DNA of 64,000 nt, taken from NCBI GenBank assembly GCA_949300345.1, contig CASGDR010000006.1:1-64000 (forward strand), read 5' to 3'. The translations under genes and the position numbers were made by a program. This stretch comes from an uncultured bacterium (lineage in GTDB: Bacteria; Bacillota_I; Bacilli_A; RFN20; CAG-826). A model generated the notes under the pieces. That model was not told the DNA's origin. It saw nothing but the letters and a program-made list of their open reading frames with translations, and ran no database searches. Below are positions 49,690-57,901 of the stretch, one piece after another. Position 1 is the stretch's first letter. Each line of letters opens with the position of its first letter.

Positions 49690-50630
49690 TAATTGCCTTT
49701 GGGCTTGTAGAAATACCCTTCTTCGAGGGCAAAGACCTTCTGGGTCCAGTCACCGGGATTAACCCCGTCTAGGGCCTTATCGAGGATATCCATCTTGGCA
49801 TCGAGGTCATCGATGAAATGAAGGACCAGGGCTTCCCTAGTTTCCGGACGGACGGATGAGCCTTTATCCGGCTCGCCATGGTGGGATAAAACCATGTGCT
49901 CGAGAAGCAGGGCTTTTTCGTTTTTGCCTAGGCCGAGTTCCTTGGCTTTTTCGGCAACCAGATCAGCCCCGATGGCAATATGCCCGAGCAATCTACCCGG
50001 CAGGGTATATTTGGTGGCGATGGGGCCGGATAGTTCCACCGTCTTGCCTAGATCATGGACCAGGCAGCCGGCGATGAGCATATCCCTATCAAGGACGGGA
50101 TATAGCTTAGCGACCTCCTCGGCCAGATTGGCCATGCAGATGGAATGGAAGAGCAATCCGGAGATGCAGTTATGGTGGTTTCTGACCGCGGCGGGATGCT
50201 TGATGAAGTCCTCGCGGTGGTCCTTTATCAAGGAATTGACCAGCTTGGAAAGATCGGGGTCTTTGATCGAAGAGAGATAATTATCGAGCTTTAACACGAG
50301 TTCCTGCGGGGAAACCGGGCAGGGAATGGCAAACCTATTGGCGTCCACGAGGCTTTGATCGAGGTCACGGATATAGCTGACCTTCATCTGGGGGGAACCC
50401 TTGTATTCGAGCACCTCCCCGGTCAGCGCGATGACTTTGCCGGCCTGACAGATGTCCTCATCATCAGGCTCGACATCCCATTTCTTGGCGGGCATGGTGC
50501 CCGAAGCGTCCTGGAGGACGATATTCAAATAGGGTTTTCCGTTGTTGCTGAGGCAGCGGTTGCAGGAAGCGACCAGAAACTGGCCGTCGACCCTATCGCC
50601 GTCCATCAAATCCTTCAATGTTCTATTCAT
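49689..50630 (-). CDS. yhaM: 3'-5' exoribonuclease YhaM
   Basis: A 313-residue protein with an N-terminal OB-fold (about residues 15-90, QFLVASCNRC) and an HD domain (about 140-290; HNCISGLLFHS near 155, VHDLGKTVEL near 191, HMVLSHHG near 236). YhaM trims RNA 3' ends in Gram-positive bacteria and also acts on DNA. Its ATG overlaps recX by four bases. With RNase Y and YmdB it belongs to the RNA-turnover set of the window. Confidence 0.93.
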   Translation of the reverse strand: MNRTLKDLMDGDRVDGQFLVASCNRCLSNNGKPYLNIVLQDASGTMPAKKWDVEPDDEDICQAGKVIALTGEVLEYKGSPQMKVSYIRDLDQSLVDANRFAIPCPVSPQELVLKLDNYLSSIKDPDLSKLVNSLIKDHREDFIKHPAAVRNHHNCISGLLFHSICMANLAEEVAKLYPVLDRDMLIAGCLVHDLGKTVELSGPIATKYTLPGRLLGHIAIGADLVAEKAKELGLGKNEKALLLEHMVLSHHGEPDKGSSVRPETREALVLHFIDDLDAKMDILDKALDGVNPGDWTQKVFALEEGYFYKPKGN

Positions 50631-51409
50631 ATCTCTGAAATTGCCCTCCGGATGTCCTTTGTAGTATACCCCTTTTGGGAAAGCTTCCTAAAGAGGGCCT
50701 GTTTCCCTTCCAAGGTGTTATATGGGTGTTTGAGGGCCGGAAGGATCTTCCTAGCCTCATTCAGGCAGGCTCTATACTCTTCCTCTTCCTGCTTGGGGGT
50801 GTTCTCCATCATATCCACCAAGGATGAGAAATCCCCGTGTTCGAAACCCCTCCTAAGCAGGGCTTCCGATACCTTGGCCTTCCTTTTGATAAGAGGATAG
50901 CCCTCGTATTTCCTGATTAAGGAAGCATAGGCCTGCTTGGCAAGCTCTTTCTGATCGGGGAAAACAAGGTTCTCGATATTGTTTAGGCCTTTGGGATATA
51001 AAACCTTATCGATGATGTGCCTTTTCCCATAAAGGGAATAGGAATATGACTCGATGAGGTCTTTGGATAAGGAAATATCATCGATATAGCCTAGCCTTTG
51101 GTATTCATCGACAATCGATTTGGCGGTCCTATAATCGGTTTTGTTTAGCAAGGCTTCAAGGATATCTTTGGAGGATTTATTCCCCTTAGTAAGCATCTTT
51201 GAGGCCTTTTCCCTAGCCTCTTGGGTCTTGGATAGTTCCACCAGCCTCTTATATTCCTTAGGAGTGAGCTCTTTACCCACATAAAGCGGGAAATCCAGAT
51301 AGGAATCGAGGGACAAGGTAAAACAGCGGCTCCCCAATGAGATTTTGGCGGTTTTGCCGACGTTGACCTTGGTGATGGTATTACCAGTTTTTCCTGATGG
51401 CCCTTGCAT
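50627..51409 (-). CDS. recX: RecX family regulatory protein
   Basis: A protein of about 260 residues made of tandem three-helix RecX repeats, with AKSIVDEYQRLGYIDD near 105-120 and SLVDMMENTP near 185. RecX inhibits and modulates RecA filaments. It lies far from recA here, between yhaM and a glycosyltransferase gene. I chose the ATG at 51409, which overlaps the glycosyltransferase by 29 bases and has AAGG four bases upstream. The start is the least certain of the operon. Confidence 0.82.
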   Translation of the reverse strand: MQGPSGKTGNTITKVNVGKTAKISLGSRCFTLSLDSYLDFPLYVGKELTPKEYKRLVELSKTQEAREKASKMLTKGNKSSKDILEALLNKTDYRTAKSIVDEYQRLGYIDDISLSKDLIESYSYSLYGKRHIIDKVLYPKGLNNIENLVFPDQKELAKQAYASLIRKYEGYPLIKRKAKVSEALLRRGFEHGDFSSLVDMMENTPKQEEEEYRACLNEARKILPALKHPYNTLEGKQALFRKLSQKGYTTKDIRRAISEI

Positions 51410-52556
51410 ATACCTTGAGGATGTTCTCCGCGAACTTATCCATGGAATAGGGTTCGATGGAGACATCGGCGTTTTTCCTAATGCCCTCCAAGGTCTTCTC
51501 ATCTAGTGAGAGGACCCTCTCCAGCTTGCTGGAAAAATCGTTTTCGTCTTGGAAGAAGAAACCGTCCTTGCCGTCATGGACCGTATCGGCGAGGGCATCG
51601 TCGTAGCGGATAAGAAGCACCAAGCGGGAGGCCATGGCCTCCATGAAGGTCAGGCCTTGGGTTTCGGTAATCGATGCCGAAAGGAAGATGTCCCCTAGAC
51701 TATAGTAAATGGGCACGTTCTTGGGCGGAACCGGCCCTGCGAAGATGACATCCTTCGCAATTCCCAACTCCTTTGCCAGATTCTTCAAAGGCGTGAGGCT
51801 GGGTCCCCCACCGACGAGCAGGAAGACCGTATCGTGTTTCTTATGCCCGGCGATATAGTTGGCATAGCCCCTAAGCAAGACATCGATGGATTTCTCGGGG
51901 GCCACCCTACCAAGGAAGAGGAGGACCTTCTTATTCTCGGGAAGATGGAGTTTTTCTTTGGCCTCGACAACTTTCTGCTTATCGATGTTCTTTTCGTAGA
52001 ACCTCGAGAAATCGATGCCGGTAGGGACCACGGAGATGAACTTGTCGACTCCGATGGAACGCATGTATTCCTTGGTCTTCTCGCTGGGGGTGACCAGTTC
52101 GTCGGCCCTTCTGGAGAGGAAGCGGAAATAGACTCTGACCATGTTTTTGGCAAAGCGGTCGAAATACCCCTTTGTAGCGTAATGGGTGTAGTCCTCATAG
52201 GCCGTGTGGAAGGTGGTGACCGAAGGGACGTTTAGGCGATTGGAAACGATGTAGCCGAATTGTCCGATCCCGGCGTCATTTTGGATGTGGCAGATATCCG
52301 GATGGAAGGCCCTGAGCAGCTCCATGGCCTTGGGAGAATAGAAACCCGCGGCCCGGTAGCCATAGAATTTTTTCATCTCGATGCCGGGAATGCGGATGAT
52401 GTGGTCAATGTAGGAAAACTGGTTCGAAAAGGGGTTGGTAGTGACCATGATGACCTCATGCCCGTGGTTTTCAAGGGTCTTCATGTGGCTATAGCAGGAG
52501 GTAGCCACCCCGTTTATTTCCGGGGGGAAGGTATCCGAGAAGATGGCGATCCTCAT
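51381..52556 (-). CDS. GT4 family glycosyltransferase (diacylglycerol glucosyltransferase-like)
   Basis: A 391-residue retaining glycosyltransferase with two Rossmann domains. N-terminal FSDTFPPEINGVATS near residues 6-20 and the C-terminal sugar-nucleotide site ASITETQGLTFMEAMASRL near 287-306 (the E-x7-E pattern) are typical. The nearest pattern is the 1,2-diacylglycerol 3-glucosyltransferase type used for glycolipids of Bacilli and mollicutes. Donor and acceptor are inferred. It overlaps the UPF0104 gene by four bases. Confidence 0.87.
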   Translation of the reverse strand: MRIAIFSDTFPPEINGVATSCYSHMKTLENHGHEVIMVTTNPFSNQFSYIDHIIRIPGIEMKKFYGYRAAGFYSPKAMELLRAFHPDICHIQNDAGIGQFGYIVSNRLNVPSVTTFHTAYEDYTHYATKGYFDRFAKNMVRVYFRFLSRRADELVTPSEKTKEYMRSIGVDKFISVVPTGIDFSRFYEKNIDKQKVVEAKEKLHLPENKKVLLFLGRVAPEKSIDVLLRGYANYIAGHKKHDTVFLLVGGGPSLTPLKNLAKELGIAKDVIFAGPVPPKNVPIYYSLGDIFLSASITETQGLTFMEAMASRLVLLIRYDDALADTVHDGKDGFFFQDENDFSSKLERVLSLDEKTLEGIRKNADVSIEPYSMDKFAENILKVYARAIRKNW

Positions 52557-53860
52557 CCTAGATTCCTCTTGGACTTGGCCGACTCATCCTTCTCGACCCG
52601 GTAGTGCCCTTTGGCATCTCCGGTAAAGGTATACGAATCGGTGTCTTCCATCTTCCTGATGATGTCCTTACGGGAAAGCTGGCGGGTCTGATAAAGGGTC
52701 TCTACATCCCTCTTGCGGTCAAGATAGGTCTCCAGCTGTATGTTGAAGAAGGTTTGCCTATTGGCGTATTTCCTAGTGACCTCGCCCTTACCGCGATAGA
52801 AGAGGGTGAGGATGGCGGTGACGATGAGGACCAGATGGTAGGTGAAGAACCTCCAGGTGACCTGGGCGGCCGAGACCATGGCCGGGGAATTGTAGAAATC
52901 CGAGAAAACGTTGGAGAAGAAAAGCTCGGAAACGCCAGAGGAACCCGGGGTTGGAATCAAGCCGGTTACCATCTGGTGGAAGGCCGAGAAGAACATGCCA
53001 TCGAAGAAGGTGGAAACCGAGGGATCTTCCGCTAGGCCGCCCATGGCCCAACCCGCCACGAAGGGAATGGCGAAGCGTAGGGCAAACATCAAAAAGAACA
53101 GGATGATGACGGTCACTGTGACCGGTATGTTGCTTTGGAGCCTTCTTAGCTCGATGCGGTAGTTTTCGACCTGAACGCGAATGGATTCGCGGGCCCTTTC
53201 CACATTCTTGATGAGCTTGATTTTGCCAAAGAAGCCGATCACGTAATGAGTGATGAAGTTATGGAACCTATGGCTATAGGACATCAAAAATACCAAGCCG
53301 GTGACCCCGATGTTTAGCCCGAAGCCGAAGATGATCAGAGGCACCATCGTGAAGGTATAGCCAAAGAGGTTCATGGTTAGGTTGGCGATCTTATTCCATT
53401 CCACGGCGATGGCCACCACATCAAACAAAATCAGGGCAATCTGATATAGGATCAGCCACATGACCATGATGGAGGCGGCATTGGACAGGGAAACCCCTTG
53501 CCGCTTCAATATATAGGCTTGGACGAATTGCCCACCGGTCGAAGAAGGCGTGACGGCCGAATAGAAGGCTCCGACACCAGAGGTGGCAAGACCCTGAATC
53601 CAAGTGTATTGCCTGGTATATAGACGACAGAAAATAAGAATGATGAGGCCATCGATCATATAGGAAGCCAAGACCATGGCCCCCATGACCACGAGACCCC
53701 AGGGGTTGGCAGTCGTAATGGCGGCCACAACCTCCTCGGTATCGGAGGAAAAGGCACTATAAAGGGAGATCCCGGTCAGAATCAGGATCACCGTGATGTA
53801 GATGACCATCTTCAGGGCCGAGCGGTCCTTCTTGGTCTTTACCTGAGTGTTTTGGCTCAT
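52553..53860 (-). CDS. Lysylphosphatidylglycerol synthase/UPF0104 family membrane protein
   Basis: A 435-residue protein with about eight transmembrane helices, matching the UPF0104/flippase-like domain (GAFYSAVTPSSTGGQFVQAY near residues 97-116 and PTPGSSGVSEL near 306-316). The MprF family shares this module, but no catalytic lysyl-transfer domain is present, so lipid flipping or a role in glycolipid export is more likely. Paired with a GT4 gene by a four-base overlap, it may translocate the glycolipid. A palindrome at 53873-53888 overlaps its promoter. Confidence 0.85.
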   Translation of the reverse strand: MSQNTQVKTKKDRSALKMVIYITVILILTGISLYSAFSSDTEEVVAAITTANPWGLVVMGAMVLASYMIDGLIILIFCRLYTRQYTWIQGLATSGVGAFYSAVTPSSTGGQFVQAYILKRQGVSLSNAASIMVMWLILYQIALILFDVVAIAVEWNKIANLTMNLFGYTFTMVPLIIFGFGLNIGVTGLVFLMSYSHRFHNFITHYVIGFFGKIKLIKNVERARESIRVQVENYRIELRRLQSNIPVTVTVIILFFLMFALRFAIPFVAGWAMGGLAEDPSVSTFFDGMFFSAFHQMVTGLIPTPGSSGVSELFFSNVFSDFYNSPAMVSAAQVTWRFFTYHLVLIVTAILTLFYRGKGEVTRKYANRQTFFNIQLETYLDRKRDVETLYQTRQLSRKDIIRKMEDTDSYTFTGDAKGHYRVEKDESAKSKRNLG

Positions 53861-53867
53861 CGGGGCT

Positions 53868-53873
53868 ATCTTA
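53868..53873 (-). promoter_or_regulatory. -10-like box of the UPF0104 operon
   Basis: TAAGAT ends seven bases before the ATG at 53860; TATAAG two bases further up is an alternative. No ribosome binding site. Confidence 0.42.
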
Positions 53874-53888
53874 TACCTAAATAGGTAT
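53873..53888. promoter_or_regulatory. Palindromic operator ATACCTAAATAGGTAT
   Basis: Perfect seven-base arms with a two-base centre, abutting the -10 box of the UPF0104-GT4 operon. Half-sites resemble those at 12393-12414. Confidence 0.5.
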
Positions 53889-53897
53889 CAGTTTCAC

Positions 53898-54722
53898 CTA
53901 CCTGAGGTACAAAGAGACTATTTCCGGCGGGGCTCCGAAGCGTAGGGACATGTAATAGGAATGCCCGCATCCGGCGGAAACGATATGGGCGAAGTCCCCT
54001 CTTCTATATAGCCCATGGACATAGTCGCTGGTGGAAAATAGGGCTTTGCCGAAGATATATCCCTGCCCGGCATGGGTATGGCCCGATAGGACCAGATCGA
54101 ACCCGGCCTTCGAGCACATCATGGTGAAGCCCGGCTGATGGCAAAGCAAAATATTGAACTTGGATTTGTCGAGGTTTTCGGAAGCCTCATCCAAATATCC
54201 CTGCACTTTTGTGGCGTAATCGTCTCCCCTGCCATATCCCGGATCAAGGATGCCGGAGAGGGTATAGCCATTGCCTATATCCACGGTTTTGTTGTTGATG
54301 TTGCTGGCCCCATAGGAGTCAAGGTAATCCTCAAGTTCCCTTACCCTTTCTTCGGATAGTTCGACCTCGTGGTTGCCATGCACGTAATAGATGCCTAGAC
54401 CCTTTATCGAGGAAGCGGCCTCCATCAAGGGATCGAGGAAACTTAGCGAGGTGGTATGCGAATCGATGAGGTCCCCGACCAAGAAGAGATAGTCAGGTTT
54501 TTGCTCCTCGATGGTCTTGGACAAGGACAGCCCATTATCGTAGGTGTCCTGATGGTTATGGACGTCAGTGACGATCATGGCGCTGAGGGGACTACCGCTT
54601 CCCTCAAGCTCATAGACTGGATTGGTCAGCTCTTCCCTATATACGCCCAAGTAGATGGCTAGGCCTAGGGAAACTAGGAAGACTCCTAGTGAGACTCCGG
54701 CAATCCAATTCCTCTGCTTCAT
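53898..54722 (-). CDS. Membrane-anchored metallophosphoesterase, YaeI-like
   Basis: A 274-residue calcineurin-like phosphoesterase with an N-terminal signal anchor (about residues 8-25). Motifs are VTDVHNH near 50-56 (D and H metal ligands), FLVGDLIDS near 82-90, YVHGNHEV near 113-120, LLCHQPG and GHTHAGQGY. It is of the YaeI/YkuE lineage, some of which act on lipid A or undecaprenyl substrates; the substrate here is unknown. The active site is outside the membrane. TAGACT ends seven bases before the ATG. Confidence 0.88.
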   Translation of the reverse strand: MKQRNWIAGVSLGVFLVSLGLAIYLGVYREELTNPVYELEGSGSPLSAMIVTDVHNHQDTYDNGLSLSKTIEEQKPDYLFLVGDLIDSHTTSLSFLDPLMEAASSIKGLGIYYVHGNHEVELSEERVRELEDYLDSYGASNINNKTVDIGNGYTLSGILDPGYGRGDDYATKVQGYLDEASENLDKSKFNILLCHQPGFTMMCSKAGFDLVLSGHTHAGQGYIFGKALFSTSDYVHGLYRRGDFAHIVSAGCGHSYYMSLRFGAPPEIVSLYLR

Positions 54723-54729
54723 GGCCAAT

Positions 54730-54735
54730 AGTCTA
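54730..54735 (-). promoter_or_regulatory. -10-like box of the phosphoesterase gene
   Basis: TAGACT ends seven bases before the ATG at 54722. No ribosome binding site. Confidence 0.45.
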
Positions 54736-54768
54736 CCACAATCCCCCATTGCCCTCATTAAGGGCAAA

Positions 54769-54799
54769 GAAAAAGGCAGACCGGAGGCTTGGTCTGCCT
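54769..54799 (-). terminator. Terminator of the sensor lipoprotein gene
   Basis: AGGCAGACC and GGTCTGCCT form a nine-pair hairpin on the minus strand, followed by TTTTCTTT. Confidence 0.88.
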
Positions 54800-54814
54800 T
54801 AGGTAGGGTCCTGC

Positions 54815-55792
54815 TTAGGCCCTAGGGAGGGTCACGATGGTTTGGGTGCCGGATTTGTAGGTGTAGGTCGATCCGTCTTCGCTTACGGTGGCAATCAGGT
54901 TGCCTTCGTGTTCGGTGCGGTTCCTATCGTCTTCGAATTCGTATTCGAGGTTGATGTCATTGCCGGCTTTGTTTAGAAGCTTGAACTCGGCTTCTTCCCC
55001 CGGAGTGGTAACCTCGATCGAGGATTCGGCGACTTCCTGTCTCCTTTCGGTTTCCTTCTCGTAATTGACTTCGACTTCGAAGGAGGCGGTATCATCGTCC
55101 CACATCCTGGAGTAGGTGCCATAGGTGAACCCGGTTTCCATTTCGTCGACTTCGGTTTCGGTCTCATAGGAGATCATCACGAATTCGTTTTGGGACATCT
55201 TGATCCAGAGTTCGGTCTCCAGTTCGTTCTCGTTATGGGAATTCTCGGCTTCGCGCTTGCCCTCTACTTCATAGGTGACACCGTCGATGACATATTTTCC
55301 GATGATCTTGTATTCCTCTTCGTCAACATCGTGGTTGGGGAGGGCTTCTTCCCTCCAGTGGAAGGTTCCGCCTTCGACAGCCATGGAGTAAGGCAGTTCG
55401 GCCCCCTCTTCGTAGTTGACGGTTACCATGGCGGAGGGATTGAGTTCGCCGGTGAGCAGGCTCTCGGCGGTCAGCATGTAGGGATTGATCTTCTCGATCT
55501 GGGTCTTCAAAACCTCGCTAGAGACAGGCTGAGCTTTGGAAAGCCTCGCAAATCTTGCTTGGACGGCATTGTTTTGTCCAACGATGTAATCCGAGCCGGA
55601 GAGGATGCCATAGGTGATGGCCTGGAACTTCTCGGTGGCACCCTGGTCGGCGGTGCCAGGGAGGGATGAGGAGGGATCGCTACCACCTCCCCCGGGATTG
55701 GGATTGTCGGAGCTAGTGTTAATGAGTGCAGAACAGCCGGCTAGGGCTAGGGCGGCCAGCGGTAGGCCTAGTAGGTAGATTGATTTTTTCAT
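54815..55792 (-). CDS. Sensor-domain lipoprotein, paralogue of the anti-sigma extracellular domain
   Basis: A 325-residue lipoprotein: lipobox LALAGC, Cys near residue 19, then a short Gly/Ser/Pro-rich linker. The rest (about 45-325) repeats the extracellular domain of the membrane protein at 55926-57047: both contain KINPYMLTAE, VTYEVEG-like strands, ENELETELWI and 30 identical residues starting DEMETGFTYG. It is rich in beta-strand-forming and acidic residues. No known domain is recognised. It has its own promoter and terminator, and that promoter resembles the sigma gene's. I chose the ATG at 55792, which starts the signal peptide cleanly. Confidence 0.8.
   Translation of the reverse strand: MKKSIYLLGLPLAALALAGCSALINTSSDNPNPGGGGSDPSSSLPGTADQGATEKFQAITYGILSGSDYIVGQNNAVQARFARLSKAQPVSSEVLKTQIEKINPYMLTAESLLTGELNPSAMVTVNYEEGAELPYSMAVEGGTFHWREEALPNHDVDEEEYKIIGKYVIDGVTYEVEGKREAENSHNENELETELWIKMSQNEFVMISYETETEVDEMETGFTYGTYSRMWDDDTASFEVEVNYEKETERRQEVAESSIEVTTPGEEAEFKLLNKAGNDINLEYEFEDDRNRTEHEGNLIATVSEDGSTYTYKSGTQTIVTLPRA
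55058..55147 (-). repeat. Near-identical 90-base segment, copy 1
   Basis: Codes for 30 residues identical to those of 56160-56249. Only about seven of 90 bases differ, with an uninterrupted identical run of about 41, far more than protein constraint alone requires. Confidence 0.8.
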
Positions 55793-55809
55793 GGTGGTTT
55801 TTCTTCCTT

Positions 55810-55846
55810 TCACCCTACTAACGGTTAGCCCCCTCTACTTTGTTGG
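55810..55846 (-). promoter_or_regulatory. Candidate ECF promoter of the lipoprotein gene
   Basis: On the minus strand CCAACAAA (-35-like) is followed after 21 bases by TAGGGTGA, with CGTTAG at the -10 position. The same blocks occur at 57569-57604 before the sigma gene with a 20-base gap. Confidence 0.6.
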
Positions 55847-55885
55847 AAAAAACCTTATTTCTTTACAATTCCCTAACAAAGGCAG

Positions 55886-55912
55886 CAAAAAAGGCAGGTG
55901 GTTGCCTGCCTC
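55886..55912 (-). terminator. Terminator of the sigma/anti-sigma operon
   Basis: GGCAGG-CAACCA-CCTGCC hairpin on the minus strand followed by six T residues. Confidence 0.85.
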
Positions 55913-55925
55913 ATGCATTAGGTAG

Positions 55926-57047
55926 TTAGATCCGGGGATAACTTCCGCCGATCTGCTCGTTACCTTGTTTATACGTATACGTGGACCCGTCCGCGGAGAT
56001 AATCGCGGTAATGCGGCCCTCGTATTCGGTGTCGCTAAGCTCCTCTTCGAATTCGTAATCGATGTCAAATTGGTTGTTCACCTTTTCATGGAGTTTGAAT
56101 TTGGATTCCTCCCCGACGGTGGTCACTTCGATGGTGGTTTCCTTTGTTCTGCCTTCCTCTTCGTAATTCACCTCTACTTCGAAGGAGGCCGTATCATCGT
56201 CCCACATCCTGGAGTAGGTGCCATAGGTGAAGCCAGTTTCCATTTCGTCATACTCGGCCTCCGTCTGATAGGCGATGCAGAGGTATTCCCCTTCCTTGAT
56301 TTCGATCCAGAGTTCGGTCTCCAGTTCGTTCTCGGTCGATTCAAGGGATTTTTCCCTCTTGCCTTCGGCGTAGTAGGTCCGCCCGTCAAGGAGGTATTTC
56401 CCTTCGATCTTGTATTCTTCTTCGTCGTCCTCGTGATTGGGCAGCGCCTCTTCCTTCCAGGAGAAGCTACCGCCCTCTAGGACCATCGAATAGGGATACT
56501 CGGCCCCTTCGGTGTAGGTTACCTGGGTCGAGGCATCGAAGGTGAAGCTGCCATCCATCATTTCCTCGGCGGTCAGCATGTAGGGGTTGATCTTGTCGAT
56601 TTCACCTTCAAGCACACTGACGGGGGCAGGAGCCTTGAACAAAGGCTTTACGGAAAGTGAGCCGCTTTGTCCCTGCAGGTAATTGGAGCCTCCCACTACC
56701 CCATAGGTCATGGCCTGGAACTTCGCGGTATCCGGATCGGTGCTCTGGCTGGAAGAGCCGCCGCCGGAAGAGCTACCCCCTCCCGAGGAACCAGAACTTC
56801 CGGGGTCCGGGGTCGGAGGATTGGGATTTTGATTGAGGGCATCGATGGTAATCGGGGTGATGATGGCAACCAATAGGGCGGCCGAAAGGGCGGGAACCGC
56901 GCCTTTGAGCCAGCGGTTCCCCTTTTTCTTTTTCGCTTCCTGGCGTTCGATGTATTCGGCCTTGATCTTGCCCTTGATCTCCGGAACCGAAGAGTCATCG
57001 AAAGACTCAAGAAGCTGTTTTCTGATGTCCTTATCGTCTTTCTTCAT
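55926..57047 (-). CDS. Putative membrane anti-sigma factor with extracellular sensor domain
   Basis: A 373-residue single-pass membrane protein. A charged cytoplasmic N-terminus (about 1-48) has no zinc-binding HxxxCxxC motif, so it is not a ZAS-type anti-sigma. One helix (about 49-70) leads to a long Pro/Gly/Ser linker (about 73-105) and a large extracellular domain (about 106-373) that is the paralogue of the lipoprotein's. Its ATG overlaps the sigma gene stop by four bases (AAATGA), the classical sigma/anti-sigma arrangement, which is the basis for the function. The start at 57047 gives the coupled overlap. Confidence 0.75.
   Translation of the reverse strand: MKKDDKDIRKQLLESFDDSSVPEIKGKIKAEYIERQEAKKKKGNRWLKGAVPALSAALLVAIITPITIDALNQNPNPPTPDPGSSGSSGGGSSSGGGSSSQSTDPDTAKFQAMTYGVVGGSNYLQGQSGSLSVKPLFKAPAPVSVLEGEIDKINPYMLTAEEMMDGSFTFDASTQVTYTEGAEYPYSMVLEGGSFSWKEEALPNHEDDEEEYKIEGKYLLDGRTYYAEGKREKSLESTENELETELWIEIKEGEYLCIAYQTEAEYDEMETGFTYGTYSRMWDDDTASFEVEVNYEEEGRTKETTIEVTTVGEESKFKLHEKVNNQFDIDYEFEEELSDTEYEGRITAIISADGSTYTYKQGNEQIGGSYPRI
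56160..56249 (-). repeat. Near-identical 90-base segment, copy 2
   Basis: Matches 55058-55147 (about seven differences). Flanking parts of the two genes are much less alike, though a second stretch of about 30 identical bases codes for ENELETELW in both genes. Confidence 0.8.
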
Positions 57048-57553
57048 TTTTGCTCTCCCAGCTCGCTTCGGAGCTTTTTCCTGGCCTCTTGGTAAAGCCA
57101 TGTGGCGGTGCCGGTCGGAATGCCCTTCATCTTGGCTATCTCCTTGAAGGAGAAATCGCCGAGGACCCTGAGCAGGAATACCGCGTACTCCTTCTCGTTT
57201 AGAAGGGTTCCGATCTTCTCGAGCAGACCCGAATCCAGGGTCCCCTCGAGTTTGCCCGGGGTATGTTCCTCCAGGAGTTCCCCGTGCTTCTTCAGCTTCT
57301 TGTATAGGTCGAATGAGGCGTTTCGGGCCATGGTACATAGATAGGCCACGATGTCGCAGTCATCCGGGATCTTGTGTTTCTTCTCCAGAAGACTCAGGTA
57401 GGTCTCCTGCATCACGTCCTCGGCGGTATCCCTATTAAGGAAGACCGAGTATGCGGTGTAGTAGACCGCCTTCTTGGAGAGGTCATAGATCTCGTCGAAG
57501 CCGGAGAGGTCACCATCCTTCAGGCGCCTTATCAGGTGTGCGTAAAGGCCCAT
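57044..57553 (-). CDS. ECF sigma factor
   Basis: A 169-residue sigma-70 family protein with only regions 2 and 4. Region 2 (about 10-78) has the DTAEDVMQETYLSLLEK helix; region 4 (about 108-165) has FSFKEIAKMKGIPTGTATWLYQEARKKL, a helix-turn-helix in two halves (for example GIPTGTATWLYQEA). It directs polymerase to its own set of promoters. Candidate autoregulated promoter elements lie at 57569-57604. The partner membrane protein follows with a four-base overlap. Confidence 0.93.
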   Translation of the reverse strand: MGLYAHLIRRLKDGDLSGFDEIYDLSKKAVYYTAYSVFLNRDTAEDVMQETYLSLLEKKHKIPDDCDIVAYLCTMARNASFDLYKKLKKHGELLEEHTPGKLEGTLDSGLLEKIGTLLNEKEYAVFLLRVLGDFSFKEIAKMKGIPTGTATWLYQEARKKLRSELGEQK

Positions 57554-57568
57554 GCTAGAAAGGTCCCC

Positions 57569-57604
57569 TCACCCTATAGACTCTTTGAGACACGGATTTG
57601 TTGG
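57569..57604 (-). promoter_or_regulatory. Candidate autoregulated ECF promoter of the sigma gene
   Basis: On the minus strand CCAACAAA is followed after 20 bases by TAGGGTGA, with GTCTA at the -10 position. The same blocks and close spacing occur before the lipoprotein gene at 55810-55846, matching the AAC / GTC-type bipartite pattern of ECF promoters. Confidence 0.6.
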
Positions 57605-57659
57605 TAAAAATTCGTCTCATGATGCAAAAAGGTTAATACCAAGGAATGAAAATCACAAA

Positions 57660-57689
57660 GAAAAAGCCCCGGCTTGCTCAGCCGGGGCT
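57660..57689 (-). terminator. Feo operon terminator
   Basis: AGCCCCGGCT and AGCCGGGGCT form a ten-pair hairpin with a five-base loop on the minus strand, followed by TTTTCTTT. Confidence 0.9.
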
Positions 57690-57703
57690 AGCATTTATGG
57701 GAT

Positions 57704-57898
57704 CTATTCCTTCTTCGTGGCTTTTTCTTCCTTCTTTTTCATGGCCTTGTAAGAGGCGACTAGGGCTTTGCCCTTCCCCTTGCAGTCGTCGCAGTAGTTG
57801 AAACCCTCCTTATGCGACCTTTTGGCCCTGATCTCATGGATGATCACATAGAGGATCCATAAGCAGATAAGGATGATGCCGAGAATGGAAATCCACAT
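57704..57898 (-). CDS. FeoB-associated Cys-rich membrane protein
   Basis: A 64-residue protein. One N-terminal transmembrane helix (about residues 2-21) is followed by a cytoplasmic part with a CDDC motif (NYCDDCKGKG near 36-45) and a lysine-rich end. Small proteins of this form follow feoB in many Firmicutes and are called FeoB-associated Cys-rich proteins; their role is unproven, perhaps passing on Fe(II) or stabilising FeoB. It starts three bases after feoB ends. This is the last gene of the feo operon. Confidence 0.82.
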   Translation of the reverse strand: MWISILGIILICLWILYVIIHEIRAKRSHKEGFNYCDDCKGKGKALVASYKAMKKKEEKATKKE

Positions 57899-57901
57899 GG
57901 C

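Noticed and set aside
49559..49753. 64-codon minus-strand frame after yhaM
   Set aside because: It spans a terminator hairpin and the end of yhaM, with no ribosome binding site or family features.
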